From assembly GCA_963924555.1 (NCBI GenBank), contig OZ004597.1, positions 310,001 to 374,000 of the forward strand: a stretch of DNA of 64,000 nucleotides, written 5' to 3'. This document shows positions 50,701-60,300 of the stretch, piece by piece. The position numbers were made by a program, and so were the translations under genes. The stretch is from Crambe crambe. Lineage: Eukaryota > Porifera > Demospongiae > Poecilosclerida > Crambeidae. The notes under the pieces are model-generated. The model was not told where the DNA came from and did not search any database. It saw nothing but the letters and a program-made list of their open reading frames with translations. The number at the start of each line of letters is the position of its first letter. The first letter of the stretch is position 1.

Positions 50701-53457
50701 TTGTGAGAAGAGTTCCTGTTTTAAGTCAGTTATTTCTCTTTCATGCTGCCTTACCATTTCTTCCTCTCTCTTTTTGAACTCCAGTTGTATGGACTGGAAT
50801 GAGAAATCCGAGTATTAGCAATAGTAATAATAATCACACTCACCTCTATACTGTTAGAATCCTCCATATGATCTGTTTGAATGATCTTGTCGGAACTGTC
50901 TACTTGCATCACCTGTGTGCATGTGGATGTGACATCATGTGGGATGCCAATAGGTTTCTTCCTGTGTACAGGTGATGGGGGTTTGGAGCCCCAAGCATCT
51001 TGTTGACTAGATTGAGTTTTAGAGAAGTTTGGTGGGTTTCTCTTCATTTTACTTCCTGGTCTGTTGGTTTGCTGAAGAGATTGAAGTTTCTTATTTGGTT
51101 GATCTTTATTGCCGGACTTACTTCCTGGACGACCCGCACTAGAAAAGGGAGTCCGTTGTCTAAAAGACAAACTGTTTTTTGAAGTTTGTGACATTTGAAA
51201 TTCCTTGGCACTGGATGGCTTTGCTTTCTGTGTTGTTTTGCTGGTTTTCTGTGATGACTTCAATTCTTCATCAGTTGGGATAACCTTCTCTTTATGAAGT
51301 TGTTTAGTTAAGTCTGCAGTGTGAAAAGGGGACGTGTCCTGATCATATTTTCCTCCAAGAATTTCTTTGGATGTGGTAGCCAGCTCCTCAGCAGCAATGG
51401 CACGAATAATTTCATGCAAATCCATCTTTCTGTACGTCAGATTTTCATTTGGGAGACTAGAAACCATTTCAGTAGCAAGTCTTCCTTGAGAAACACTGCT
51501 TTCTCTAGACAGATTAGTACTTGCTCTTGTGGACTTCAATGGAGGTGGCGACTGGGTACTGCTGATCTGTGGGAGACCGGCTGCTGACAGTGCACTCTGC
51601 AATTCAGCCATTTCACCAGAATCGCCACTGAATGAGTTGTTTGTTTCCTCGGTGACAGCAGTGAGGCTTTTCAAATCGTCACCATGTGCACTTGTGCTCT
51701 GAAGCAAAGATCCATCATTAAGCCTAGAGTGAATGCTTGCATCATTCTGGATGGCACTGCTTTTCGCTGATGATGAACTAGTAGATTTCTGAATATCAGT
51801 ACTACTTTTCATCGATGATAAACTCGCAGATTTCTGAATAGAAACTGTATCATGTTTACTTGTACTATGTGCAACCTTGCTGCTAGATACTTTCTCCAGT
51901 CCGAGTGGCTCAATATTATCTACTCTCTGTGCATCTACTTTTTTGATTTTGTCGCTACCAGCATGATGGTCACTCTGGATAGGGGCTAGGGGGACAAATC
52001 TGTCCTGACCTCCATCACTTGTCCTGGTAGAAGAGCTGCTGACAGATAATGGACTCCCACTTGACAACGATGTGTTCAAGTCTGCTATCTGCTCAATGGG
52101 TGGTTTATTATGCTCCAACGATTGAGCTGTAAGCACCTTCTGATTATTAGATGAATTAGTCAAGCGAAGTCGTGACGAAGATACCACTGGAGATGTCTTT
52201 GTTTGTTCAGGCGATTCATTAGATGCTGATCTTGTGAATGATTCATTTGAGGCTGGCGAATTTGCTATGCTGTGTATTGGTGATAGTGTAAAACCATATT
52301 GTACACTAGATTGATTTTTTACTGGTACATCACTACTGCCTGACTGTGTTGGAGTTAGCGTTTTGGAAGAAGTTGAGGAAGAAGGATGGTGCACAGGTGA
52401 TTCAGAATCATCTCTATTTTGTGGGGTAGTAGATGGTGAAAAGCTATAAGATTGGGGCAGAATAATGTGAGCAAGTAGCCATGTTTTTTATCCACTGTAC
52501 CTTGTCAAAGAATCTAGTAAGGAAGACTTCCCTGTCTCACTTAACCCTTTGTTTAATTGTGAATAATCAATAGGCGTGTTCCTATCTTGTTCCAACTGGG
52601 CGAAAAATCTACTTTTGTCAGCATTTTCCTCTAAAGTGTCTAAACCAGGTTGGTGAGTGTCTTTTGGGTCATCTGAAACATAATATTATTCATAGCTAGT
52701 TATAAATACGTAACAATTTTTAGGATCTAATCAGGGCCTTCGATAGCTCAGTTGGTAGAGCGGTGGACTGTAGTGGTAAAAGAGATATCCATAGGTCGCT
52801 GGTTCGAATCCGGCTCGAAGGAAATTTTTCTTTTCTCATGCAAGTACCAAAAACTCATCTTATTGCTTTTTACCCTATGCACATACCAAGCACAGAAGAA
52901 TCATCAGTACTTCTGACCAGACCTTCCTTCCTACAGAATACGTAAGGGGTTTCACATCTTCAATCACACCTAATGAATTATTGTATGGTCAAACCATACC
53001 TTGTATTTCCAGTTGGAGTGTCTAAACTGTCCTGGGAGTATTCATTTACACTGGGCAGAGTAAGCTGAAGTGAGCTCCGTTGAGGATTGCTGGATTTCAA
53101 CCAGCTATTTCCTATTGCTTCCAGTTCTTGGTCACTTTGTACATTCTGACTGGAAAGTGATAAATCAAAGTTCCGACCTGTGTGTGTGTGTATCACGTGC
53201 AAAATTTATTTCATGGCCTGCCCTGGGGACAAGAGGGGAGGGGTCACACTGAATAACATTATGCTCACTTGTTCCTCTTGCTTCTCTGCTACTGGACCTG
53301 GATACACCAGAGGAGGAAAGACTCTGCAAAGTAGAGATACAGGGAAAATAAATAGCTAATGCATACAATAATAATGGCTCAAATGTTGCCAATCCCATCA
53401 AGATATAAAGCTTACCTCTTGGAGAAATTTTTCGAATTCAGCATCAGAGTCTGACAT
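41764..53457 (-). CDS. CEP162: Centrosomal protein CEP162
   Basis: Microtubule-binding coiled-coil protein of the distal centriole/axoneme, needed for transition-zone assembly in cilia. The start [14 protein letters not shown] (53457) mirrors the N-terminal DFEQFMKEL motif of vertebrate CEP162. A large Ser/Thr-rich disordered exon (about 52.44-50.84 kb) follows, then many coiled-coil exons. The key match is near 46.3 kb: [20 protein letters not shown] followed by [14 protein letters not shown], the family signature (RRYPNSLPALILAA in vertebrates). Near 42.4 kb [18 protein letters not shown] precedes [15 protein letters not shown]. The last exon gives [20 protein letters not shown], then [12 protein letters not shown] and a short tail. 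Stop TAA at 41764-41766. Several introns exceed 1 kb. One of 3 kb contains the two-module membrane gene, and another contains tRNA-Tyr, both on the opposite strand. Not every small exon was resolved. Confidence 0.9.
42490..44780. other. Long CEP162 intron, repeats only
   Basis: About 2.3 kb between CEP162 coding exons. It contains a CATG tetranucleotide run (about 42573-42592), A-rich and T-rich homopolymers (about 43354-43371 and 43502-43525), a 34-bp direct duplication (43414-43482) and a pyrimidine-rich CCCACCCCT stretch (44075-44146). No exon or RNA gene was recognised. Confidence 0.5.
43414..43482. repeat. Direct duplication of about 34 bp
   Basis: Two near-identical units, each with GGGCACGTC and GTGTTGGTATAG followed by AAGATATT, occupy 43414-43448 and 43449-43482 in a CEP162 intron. 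Confidence 0.85.
47088..47310. repeat. ACAAACAGACAAGC-type low-complexity repeat
   Basis: A/C-rich degenerate tandem array with words such as ACAAACAGACAAGCAAGCAA and AACAACAAACAA, in a CEP162 intron. Long open frames on the minus strand through it (Leu/Cys/Val-rich) reflect the repeat and not a protein. Confidence 0.8.
47946..50377 (+). CDS. Multi-pass membrane protein with two duplicated modules, nested in CEP162 intron
   Basis: Eight exons, all GT-AG and in frame: 47946-47978, 48055-about 48142, 48242-48410, 48490-48657, 49680-49756, 49819-49984, 50067-50234, 50294-50377. They encode about 320 residues. Module 1: [71 protein letters not shown]. Module 2: [76 protein letters not shown]. 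Each module thus has about four hydrophobic helices, shares GW...GFG in helix 1 and L-V-M-x-I-G in helix 4, and has the same intron phases (0, 2, 0, 0). The tail is [19 protein letters not shown] do not recognise the family. The plus-strand splice sites and intact frames show that it is a real gene inside a 3-kb CEP162 intron. Confidence 0.78.
48724..48888. repeat. 24-bp minisatellite, seven copies, in an intron of the nested membrane gene
   Basis: Units beginning GCACTGGTATCATTCTCACA are repeated seven times with almost no divergence; the first copy is 2 bp longer. The array lies between exons 4 and 5 of the nested gene. The perfect phase gives false open frames in several reading frames. 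Confidence 0.95.
52737..52822 (+). tRNA. tRNA-Tyr (GUA) with 13-nt intron
   Basis: Acceptor stem CCTTCGA (52737) pairs with TCGAAGG (52815-52821), with discriminator A. The A-box-like TAGCTCAGTTGGTAGAGC and B-box GGTTCGAATCC are intact. The anticodon stem GTGGA pairs with TCCAT and the loop is C-T-GTA-G, giving anticodon GUA at 52770-52772. The 13-nt intron (52774-52786, TGGTAAAAGAGAT) sits one base 3' of the anticodon, the usual place, and introns are normal in eukaryotic tRNA-Tyr. A T-rich Pol III terminator (TTTTTCTTTTC) follows at 52826. It lies antisense in a CEP162 intron. Confidence 0.97.
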
Positions 53458-53573
53458 GGTACTCTATTGCTGTGCACAGACCAGAGGTTTAACCGGTCAA
53501 AATTTTTGAATGCTTCAGCAATGACCTTTAACCTCTAAGTCATCACTGACTAAGGTAATAAACCTACCCCTCA

Positions 53574-54618
53574 ATGGCGTCTACTGAGAAGGCAGATGAA
53601 GACAAACATGATAGCAGTGCAAATCGAGATGAAGTAGCTGATGTCAGTACTGAGAATGGTGGTGGGCATCATTTAGAACGTATTGAGACTGAAGCTCCAA
53701 GTTCCACTAGCACTACAGAGAAGAAAAGGGAGGAAAGAATGAGGAGATTGAAGGAATTACATCTGAGAAGGGTATATAATGTATCTAATCTTGAGAAGAA
53801 GCTTTAGCTATGATTTTCATGTTAGAATGAAGCACGTAAACTCAACCATGTTGAAGTGGTGGAAGAAGATAAAAGAAATAAGCGACCTGCTAACTGGGAA
53901 GCTCGCAAGAGAAAAATAGAGTGGGAAGTTGCTGATGAAGAAGCTAGGAAGGTATTGCAGCTAAGTGTCATATCTGTTGTATATACAAATTGGAATTACA
54001 ATAATTATAGCAAGCTGAACTCAATGGTGAGGACTATGAGAGAGTGAAGATGCTGGAGACTTCAGCTGCTGAACTAGAGAGAAGAGAGAGAAAGAAAAAG
54101 AAGAAAAATCCTGACACAGGTTTTGCTGGTAAGAATATAAATATATAAAATATAATATATATATTGACTGTCTTTTTCTTGATAGATTTTGCACAGGCAC
54201 AGCACCGGCAATATGAGAGACTGACCAAGCAGATGGCACCCAATATGGAAGCTTATGAAAAGCAGAAACGGGAGATGGGTGAGAGTTTCTATCCTGGAGT
54301 GAATACTTTGATCCACGGAGTGAAGACACCAGATGCTGCCATTGACAGAATGGTGGAAGATTTGGAAGCACAGTAAGTTCTTCGTAATGGATACCAACTA
54401 CATTGAAATCCCACAAACTTTGATATGATTGTACACTTCCTGAATGTTTCAGGATTGATAAGCGTTCCAAGTTCAGCAGGAGAAGGGGACTTGATGAAGA
54501 TGCTGATGTTGATTACATTAACGACAGAAATATGAGGTTCAATAAGAAAGCAGCAAGATTCTATGACCAATACACTGAAGAAATCAAACAGAATCTAGAA
54601 AGAGGAACAGCTGTATGA
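53574..54618 (+). CDS. SYF2: Pre-mRNA-splicing factor SYF2
   Basis: Small component of the NineTeen/PRP19-associated spliceosome that contacts the catalytic core. Five to six exons, starting [21 protein letters not shown] disordered acidic N-terminus is followed by basic helical segments ([48 protein letters not shown]) and the conserved core [62 protein letters not shown]. It ends [20 protein letters not shown], identical to the human ending from [12 protein letters not shown]. Length is about 230 residues, as expected. It starts 116 bp from CEP162, head to head. Stop TGA at 54616-54618. Confidence 0.95.
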
Positions 54619-54750
54619 GTTTCTTTGCACTGCAGACATTACATTCATGTTACATCTTTTAATACGACATTTTTATATGTCCGATGAGAATGAAATTCAT
54701 TATTCATGTATAATTATTACGATAAAAAAATAATTTAAAATTAGTTGTAG

Positions 54751-55335
54751 TCAAATTTCTGGATGAAAACACCTTCTTTTCCTGGATGGTCCCTCACAGT
54801 GTGTATTGCCATGCCCCATCTCCCCCATTAATGAGTACCCATTGGTGTGATCAGTTCTCACCACACAGGAATACGGTTGGCTAGCAAGACTACAAGAAGA
54901 AGTATGTAGTGAGGGAATGAATGAGTTATAAATGTGTGTGTTGCCATGCTGTTGGATAGTTGGAGGTTGGAGTTGAACATCATGCTTCAAGAGATCATTG
55001 GTACCATCTGCAATCTCCATCATTTCTGATTCTCCATTATTTGATATCTGAATGTGCCCCAAGGGATTATTCACTGTGTCTGAGGTGCAGGTGACCACTC
55101 CATTCTGAGTTTGTTTGCTGGGACATGAACCCTGCTGATGCAACACTTCATATCCATCATCGTAAGTGCAACCACTGCCAATTCGGCATGTTTTTGTGGT
55201 GTAGACATCTTCTTGCAACTTTAAGCTGAGTAGATATTCAGCTTCATAGCAGGAAGCTAGGTTGTACTCGTATTTAATCAAGTCGTTATGCTCTCCGGCA
55301 GTCTGGGATTGAACAGTCGAGCCTGACAATGACAT
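54751..55335 (-). CDS. Intronless hypothetical protein with basic C-terminus
   Basis: A single open frame of 194 residues (start MSLSGSTVQSQTAGEH at 55335; the in-frame ATG at 55359 would add MVVNIVSI). It has no transmembrane helix or recognised domain. A hydrophobic-acidic stretch near the start (IKYEYNLASCYEAEYLLSLK) could be helical. The middle is polar, with several Cys, His and Gln residues. The C-terminus has a short basic cluster (SRKRRCF) that may be a nuclear localisation signal. The frame is unbroken over almost 600 bp, converges with SYF2 (132 bp gap) and diverges from NOP2 (about 110 bp), a position left open for a gene by its neighbours. No family is recognised; it could be a small nuclear regulator, but that is a guess. 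Confidence 0.6.
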   Translation of the reverse strand: MSLSGSTVQSQTAGEHNDLIKYEYNLASCYEAEYLLSLKLQEDVYTTKTCRIGSGCTYDDGYEVLHQQGSCPSKQTQNGVVTCTSDTVNNPLGHIQISNNGESEMMEIADGTNDLLKHDVQLQPPTIQQHGNTHIYNSFIPSLHTSSCSLASQPYSCVVRTDHTNGYSLMGEMGHGNTHCEGPSRKRRCFHPEI

Positions 55336-55446
55336 GATAGATACAATGTTTACAACCAACAGTTATTGTTTGAATAGTGCAGTCATCAGCAGATTAGTAG
55401 ACCCGCGCGCGCCTTACTACATGCGCACGTGTAAAGTACAAAAGCA

Positions 55447-57170
55447 ATGGGGAGACAGAACTGGAAAGAACGAGCTAAGAAAGGACCAGGAAGGAAGTCC
55501 AAGAAGCAAGGGGACCCTGAATTGCCCAAGCAGCTCCAGAAAGTGGATGAAGGACTCAAAAGGGTCAAAAAACATGGAGCTGTTGGAGGAAGAAGAACAA
55601 AAACGAAGTCTGCTAAGCTCACAACCAAAGCATTGGACTTTCATGCTGTACCACCTCCCTTACCTCTGAAAAAGAAAAAGTCAAAGCATATGGTTGCGGA
55701 GGAATCTGACTCTGTTCCTCAAAAGCAAGTCAAGAAGACTCTTTTTGATGGAGGAAGTGACGGTAGCAGTGGTAAGTTCATTTCAGAGGTAAAATAAGGT
55801 TTCCAACACTAACTTATTACATAGATGAATCTGATGGTGTGCATATGGGAAAACTTCAAGAAATGTTCAGTGATTCAGATTGTGAGGATATACCAGATAA
55901 TTTTAGTGATCAGGACACCAAAATTCAGGAAGAATCTACTTCTCCTCAAAAGGATTCAGAGGGTGAATTGGGTGAAGATGACCCTAATATGTTTCAACTT
56001 CCCATTTTGGAAGAGCTTGAGAGTGAACATCCGCAAGACTTGCAAACTGTTCACCAGAGAATCCAAGAAGTGGTCAATGTTCTGTCAAACTTCAAGAAGT
56101 TGCGGCAACTAGAGCGCAGCAGGAAGGAGTATATTGCTGTGCTGCGTAGAGATCTGATGACCTATTATGGGTACTGTGAATTTCTTATCGAGAAATTTAT
56201 GCAACTCTTCCCAGCGGGAGAACTCATTGAGTTCCTTGAAGCATGTGAAGTCCGTCGTCCAGTTACCATTCGTACTAACACCCTGAAAACAAGAAGGCGT
56301 GATCTTGCTCAGGCTCTTATCAGCCGTGGGGTCAATCTAGATCCGATTGGGAACTGGTCCAAGGTGGGGCTGGTTGTGTATGACAGTTCTGTCCCTATTG
56401 GAGCCACTCCCGAATACCTTGCTGGACACTACATTTTGCAAGGCGCTTCCTCAATGCTTCCTGTAATGGCACTTGCCCCTCAGGAAAATGAACGAATTTT
56501 GGACTTGTGTGCTGCCCCAGGGGGGAAGGCTACGTACATAGCCGCTCTCATGAAAAACACGGGGCTTCTCTTGGTAAATGACATCAGTAAAGACCGCATT
56601 AAGGCAGTTGTTGGTAACATGCACCGACTTGGAGTTAGTAATTCGATTATTTGCAATTATGATGGTCGTACCTTCCCCAAAGTAATGAGTGGATTCGATC
56701 GAGTCCTTTTGGACGCTCCCTGTAGTGGCACTGGTGTCATTGCCAAAGACCCTTCTGTCAAGACCAATAAGTCGGAAAAAGATATCCAGAAGTGTTCACA
56801 CCTTCAGAAGCAGTTGATTCTTGCAGCCATTGACTGTCTGGATGCCCACTCGTCAAGTGGAGGTTACTTGGTATATTCAACCTGTTCTGTTCTGATGGAA
56901 GAGAATGAGTGGGTGGTGGACTATGCACTCAAACATCGTGCTGTAAAAGTGGTGTCCACTGGTTTGGAAATTGGTTCTGAAGGCCTCTCTCGCTATCGTG
57001 AGAAGAGATTTCACCCATCTCTGTCTCTAACGAGAAGGGTGTACCCCCATACTCAGAACATGGATGGTTTCTATTACGCTAAGTTGAAGAAGATTTCAAA
57101 CAAACTCCCAAAGAAAGAACCTGTGGAAGAAAGTGGAGATTCAGAAGATGAAGACAATGACACTAACTAG
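55447..57170 (+). CDS. NOP2: NOP2/NSUN1 rRNA (cytosine-C5)-methyltransferase
   Basis: Nucleolar m5C methyltransferase acting on large-subunit rRNA and needed for 60S biogenesis. Two exons: 55447-55771 ([20 protein letters not shown], Lys-rich nucleolar N-terminus) and 55825-57170. The second exon has acidic stretches, a [20 protein letters not shown] segment, the SAM-binding [39 protein letters not shown] (first catalytic Cys region) and [20 protein letters not shown] (nucleophile Cys in STCS). It ends with [28 protein letters not shown] and an acidic tail. All NOL1/NOP2/Sun motifs are intact. The length of about 550 residues is a little shorter than human because of shorter termini. Stop TAG at 57168-57170. 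Confidence 0.96.
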
Positions 57171-57333
57171 GCATTACATATTATTCTAATTATGAGATGC
57201 ACGGTCTTTTATGTTTCAATTTTACCACCGTATTTAAACGTGGTTGCAGATTCGGAGCAAGCATGAAGAAGAGCTATTGTAGGGTGCTGTCATATGTTGC
57301 TGTAGGCAGTTAGTCGATTCATGCAGGCCTAAA
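57171..57333. other. NOP2-LRRK1 intergenic segment
   Basis: 163 bp of AT-rich sequence that must carry the NOP2 3' end and the LRRK1 5' UTR/promoter. No TATA or NRF1-like element is seen. Confidence 0.4.
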
Positions 57334-60300
57334 ATGAACGGGCAACCGCAAGCTATAGAACTTTCGGATACTTTGGCTAAAGCCGCTTTATTCGGCAACA
57401 AAGAAATGTTGGAGAGTTTACTAGAGAACGGAGCAGACCCTAACATTCCTGATTCCAAGGGAGACTGCCCTCTTCACGAGGCCGCCCATTATGGAGAGAC
57501 AGAATGTGCTTCCCTCTTACTGGCAAAGAAAGGTCACTGGAGGGCACTTACATGTAGCTAGCTGGGTTATTGTCTGTTGTGTTATAAAGCTAGCAAGACA
57601 ATGGCTACATGAACTAATCAAATAGTATGCTTATTTAGGCTGTCAATTGCTCTTGAAATCCCCTTCGAGGCTGCTCTTTGCGCAATTGCCATTGTTTATT
57701 ATCTGTAATGATTACTTCCTGAGCATTTGAATTGTTTGTCTTGCAGCTGCTGTGAATGTTCCAGGGTCCAAAGGAAGGACCCCTCTCCACAAGGCAGTCA
57801 GTGGTATAGCTTCCCAGGTGAGGAAAATAGTGGGGGAGCTGGGGGTGTGTTGATGTTAAAAAACTTCAAAACAAACAAATTTAATACTTAAGGCTTCATA
57901 GTTGTAATGTCACTTTCAAGGGGAAAGGGTGAAGCCTTTCATTTGATTTTTTCTATTCAGGGGCCAGGAGGAAGACACACATCAGAGCAGGTCATCAAAG
58001 ACACCCAGATGGACATTGTGAGACTGCTAGTGGCACATGGAGCTGACCTCAATGCTCTGGATGATAATGGTTAGTTAATTGTATAGCAACGGCTGTACAG
58101 GTGATAAAATGGATAAGTTCCAGGCAGTTAATCTCAGGGGGTGGTGGGGAGGCTGGGTTTTGACAAGTTCTTTGCACACATGGATTGCTGTGGTGTTATA
58201 TTATGTCCATATGCTCGAGTACAAGTGACAGCTTTGTTGGCGTGTAAGCACCACTCTAATGTGTACTCTCTTTTGTACAAAAAAAACTGTTCTGCTTGTC
58301 TTTCCAACATTTGTCACCTCCTTTGTCGTGAGTGCTCTTCAACAGAGCCTGAATTTGCTTATAAAACAGTTGATTAGTGTGCACACATTTGTAAACATAA
58401 AAGTCATGCTCGAGATCGTCTTGATCTAGTGATATCTGTGTACATGCCTGCCTAGATTGCACTCCCAGAGATTTGGCCATGGACTGTGACTTTTACGAGT
58501 GTGCTGACCTTATTGATGAACTGCAGAAACTGAAAGCCAGGCACAATGAGGACATCTTACGAGCCAGCAGATTACAGGGTCAGTGTTGTGTCTAATTACC
58601 TCCAAAATTACTTTCCCTTTTCCTTGTGTCATTAGACTTGTTCAGTGCCTGTGAGAGAGGTGACTTGGAGACAGTTAGTGCTATATTGCCTCATGTCAAG
58701 GAAGCACTGAACGAGTTCTTTGGCAGCAAAAAAGATAACCTGCTCATGTGGTGAGTATGTGAAGTTCTAGTCACATGACAGTTGTTTTAATTATCTTTCC
58801 CCTCTCTGTAATGCATACACAGTGCTGCTAAGCACGGACATCTTTCAGTGGTGGAGTATTGTTTGGATCAGGGGGCAGTGGCTGTAGCCAACCCTCACAG
58901 CAACAAGACCGCTCTCCACTTAGCCTGTGAAAATGGCCACACAGATGTGGTGGTTGCCCTCCTCAATAGGCTACCTGCACTCCTCATGATCGATGACTCC
59001 CCGGGAGAGACTTCTCTCCACCTGGCTGCACGACGTGGCCACATTAAGATCGTCCAAAACCTCCTGAAAGTTGCAGAGCAAACGGAAGTGCTGAAGAACT
59101 CCATTACAGTGGCCAGTGAAGAAGAGAAGAGTTCAGGCTACCTCTATGACCATAAAAACACGAGGCATGTGATGAACGAGGCACTTCCTGAGATTGAAAT
59201 TGATGTCTTGGCAAGAAATGCTTCAGAGAACAGGACCCCACTCCATGATGCTGCTATTTCCGGTAGCACCGAGACTGTCCAGCTCTTGGTGGATTTTTTG
59301 AAAGCACACAGCACAAGTCCCAGACTGGGTAGTATTGGTGGTCGGACTGGAAATAGCAGTGGTCCTATGAATACCTTCTCCTCCTACAATGGATCTTCTT
59401 CCAGCCGAGGGAAACTCAATTCTCCCCAGCAGAGCAACTTGGATAACCCCGCCTTTGCCAATCCTCGTTTATTGGGGAAACGGGGTGTGGCTGTCGGGGG
59501 AGAGCGGGTACCAGGCATCGACTTATCTACTCTCAAGGGCCGTACTGCCTTCCATGAGGCAGCAAGACACCAACACTATGAAGTCATGGAGATTCTGCTT
59601 CAAGCTGGTGCTGATATCAATGCTTTTATGAGCATTGATCTTGATCCTACGATCAACTCTGACCTCACAGCTCTGGTCCAGGCATGCTTGATGGATCAGG
59701 CTGAAACAGCAAGATTTTTACTTCGCCACGGTGCAAAGGACGCACGTCTGAAAGCTCTGAGTCGATCACTGAAAGGATCACTGTACTCCATAGCAGGGAT
59801 CCTCCTCTGCTACAACAACCAAGTGAAAGAGGTGGCAGCTGATGTCAGGAGAGCTCTAGGACTTCCCTCTGACACTTCAAAGACATTTCTGCAAGTCATG
59901 TGGAACAGTAAAAATCTTAAATTCGTCTGCAAGGAGTGGCTGGAGACAGTTGTGACTGAGCTCCCGCAGTTCAAGGATTCGTTATGTGCCATTTCCCATC
60001 TGGATATATCCTCAAATGCAATCATGGAACTGCCCGTTGAAGTCTTCAAACTTCCCTTTCTCACCACTTTGGATATCAGTCGTAATCAAATCAAATTGCT
60101 CCCCTGTGAGAAAGACCAGCCCAACGGAGGCTGGAAGTGTTTAAGACTTTCCACACTAGAAGCTGTGTCCAATCAGCTCTCCTCTCTGCCATCTTGTCTG
60201 TTTCGTCTCGGAGAGGTAAGGGAGATAAATGCCTGCTCCAACAAGATTAGCATCGTTCCCCCTTCAGTCTGGAGTGCTCCCAAACTCTGCAAGCTCTACT

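Noticed and set aside
51000..51182. Plus-strand frames opposite the large Ser-rich CEP162 exon
   Set aside because: They are antisense shadows. The minus strand holds an uninterrupted frame of more than 500 codons in the CEP162 reading.
54021..54570. Minus-strand frames up to 149 codons over SYF2
   Set aside because: They overlap SYF2 exons and introns. The plus-strand product matches SYF2 to its last residue.
58141..58377. 78-codon frame between LRRK1 exons
   Set aside because: It lies in an intron and has neither ankyrin-repeat sequence nor matching phases with the flanking exons.
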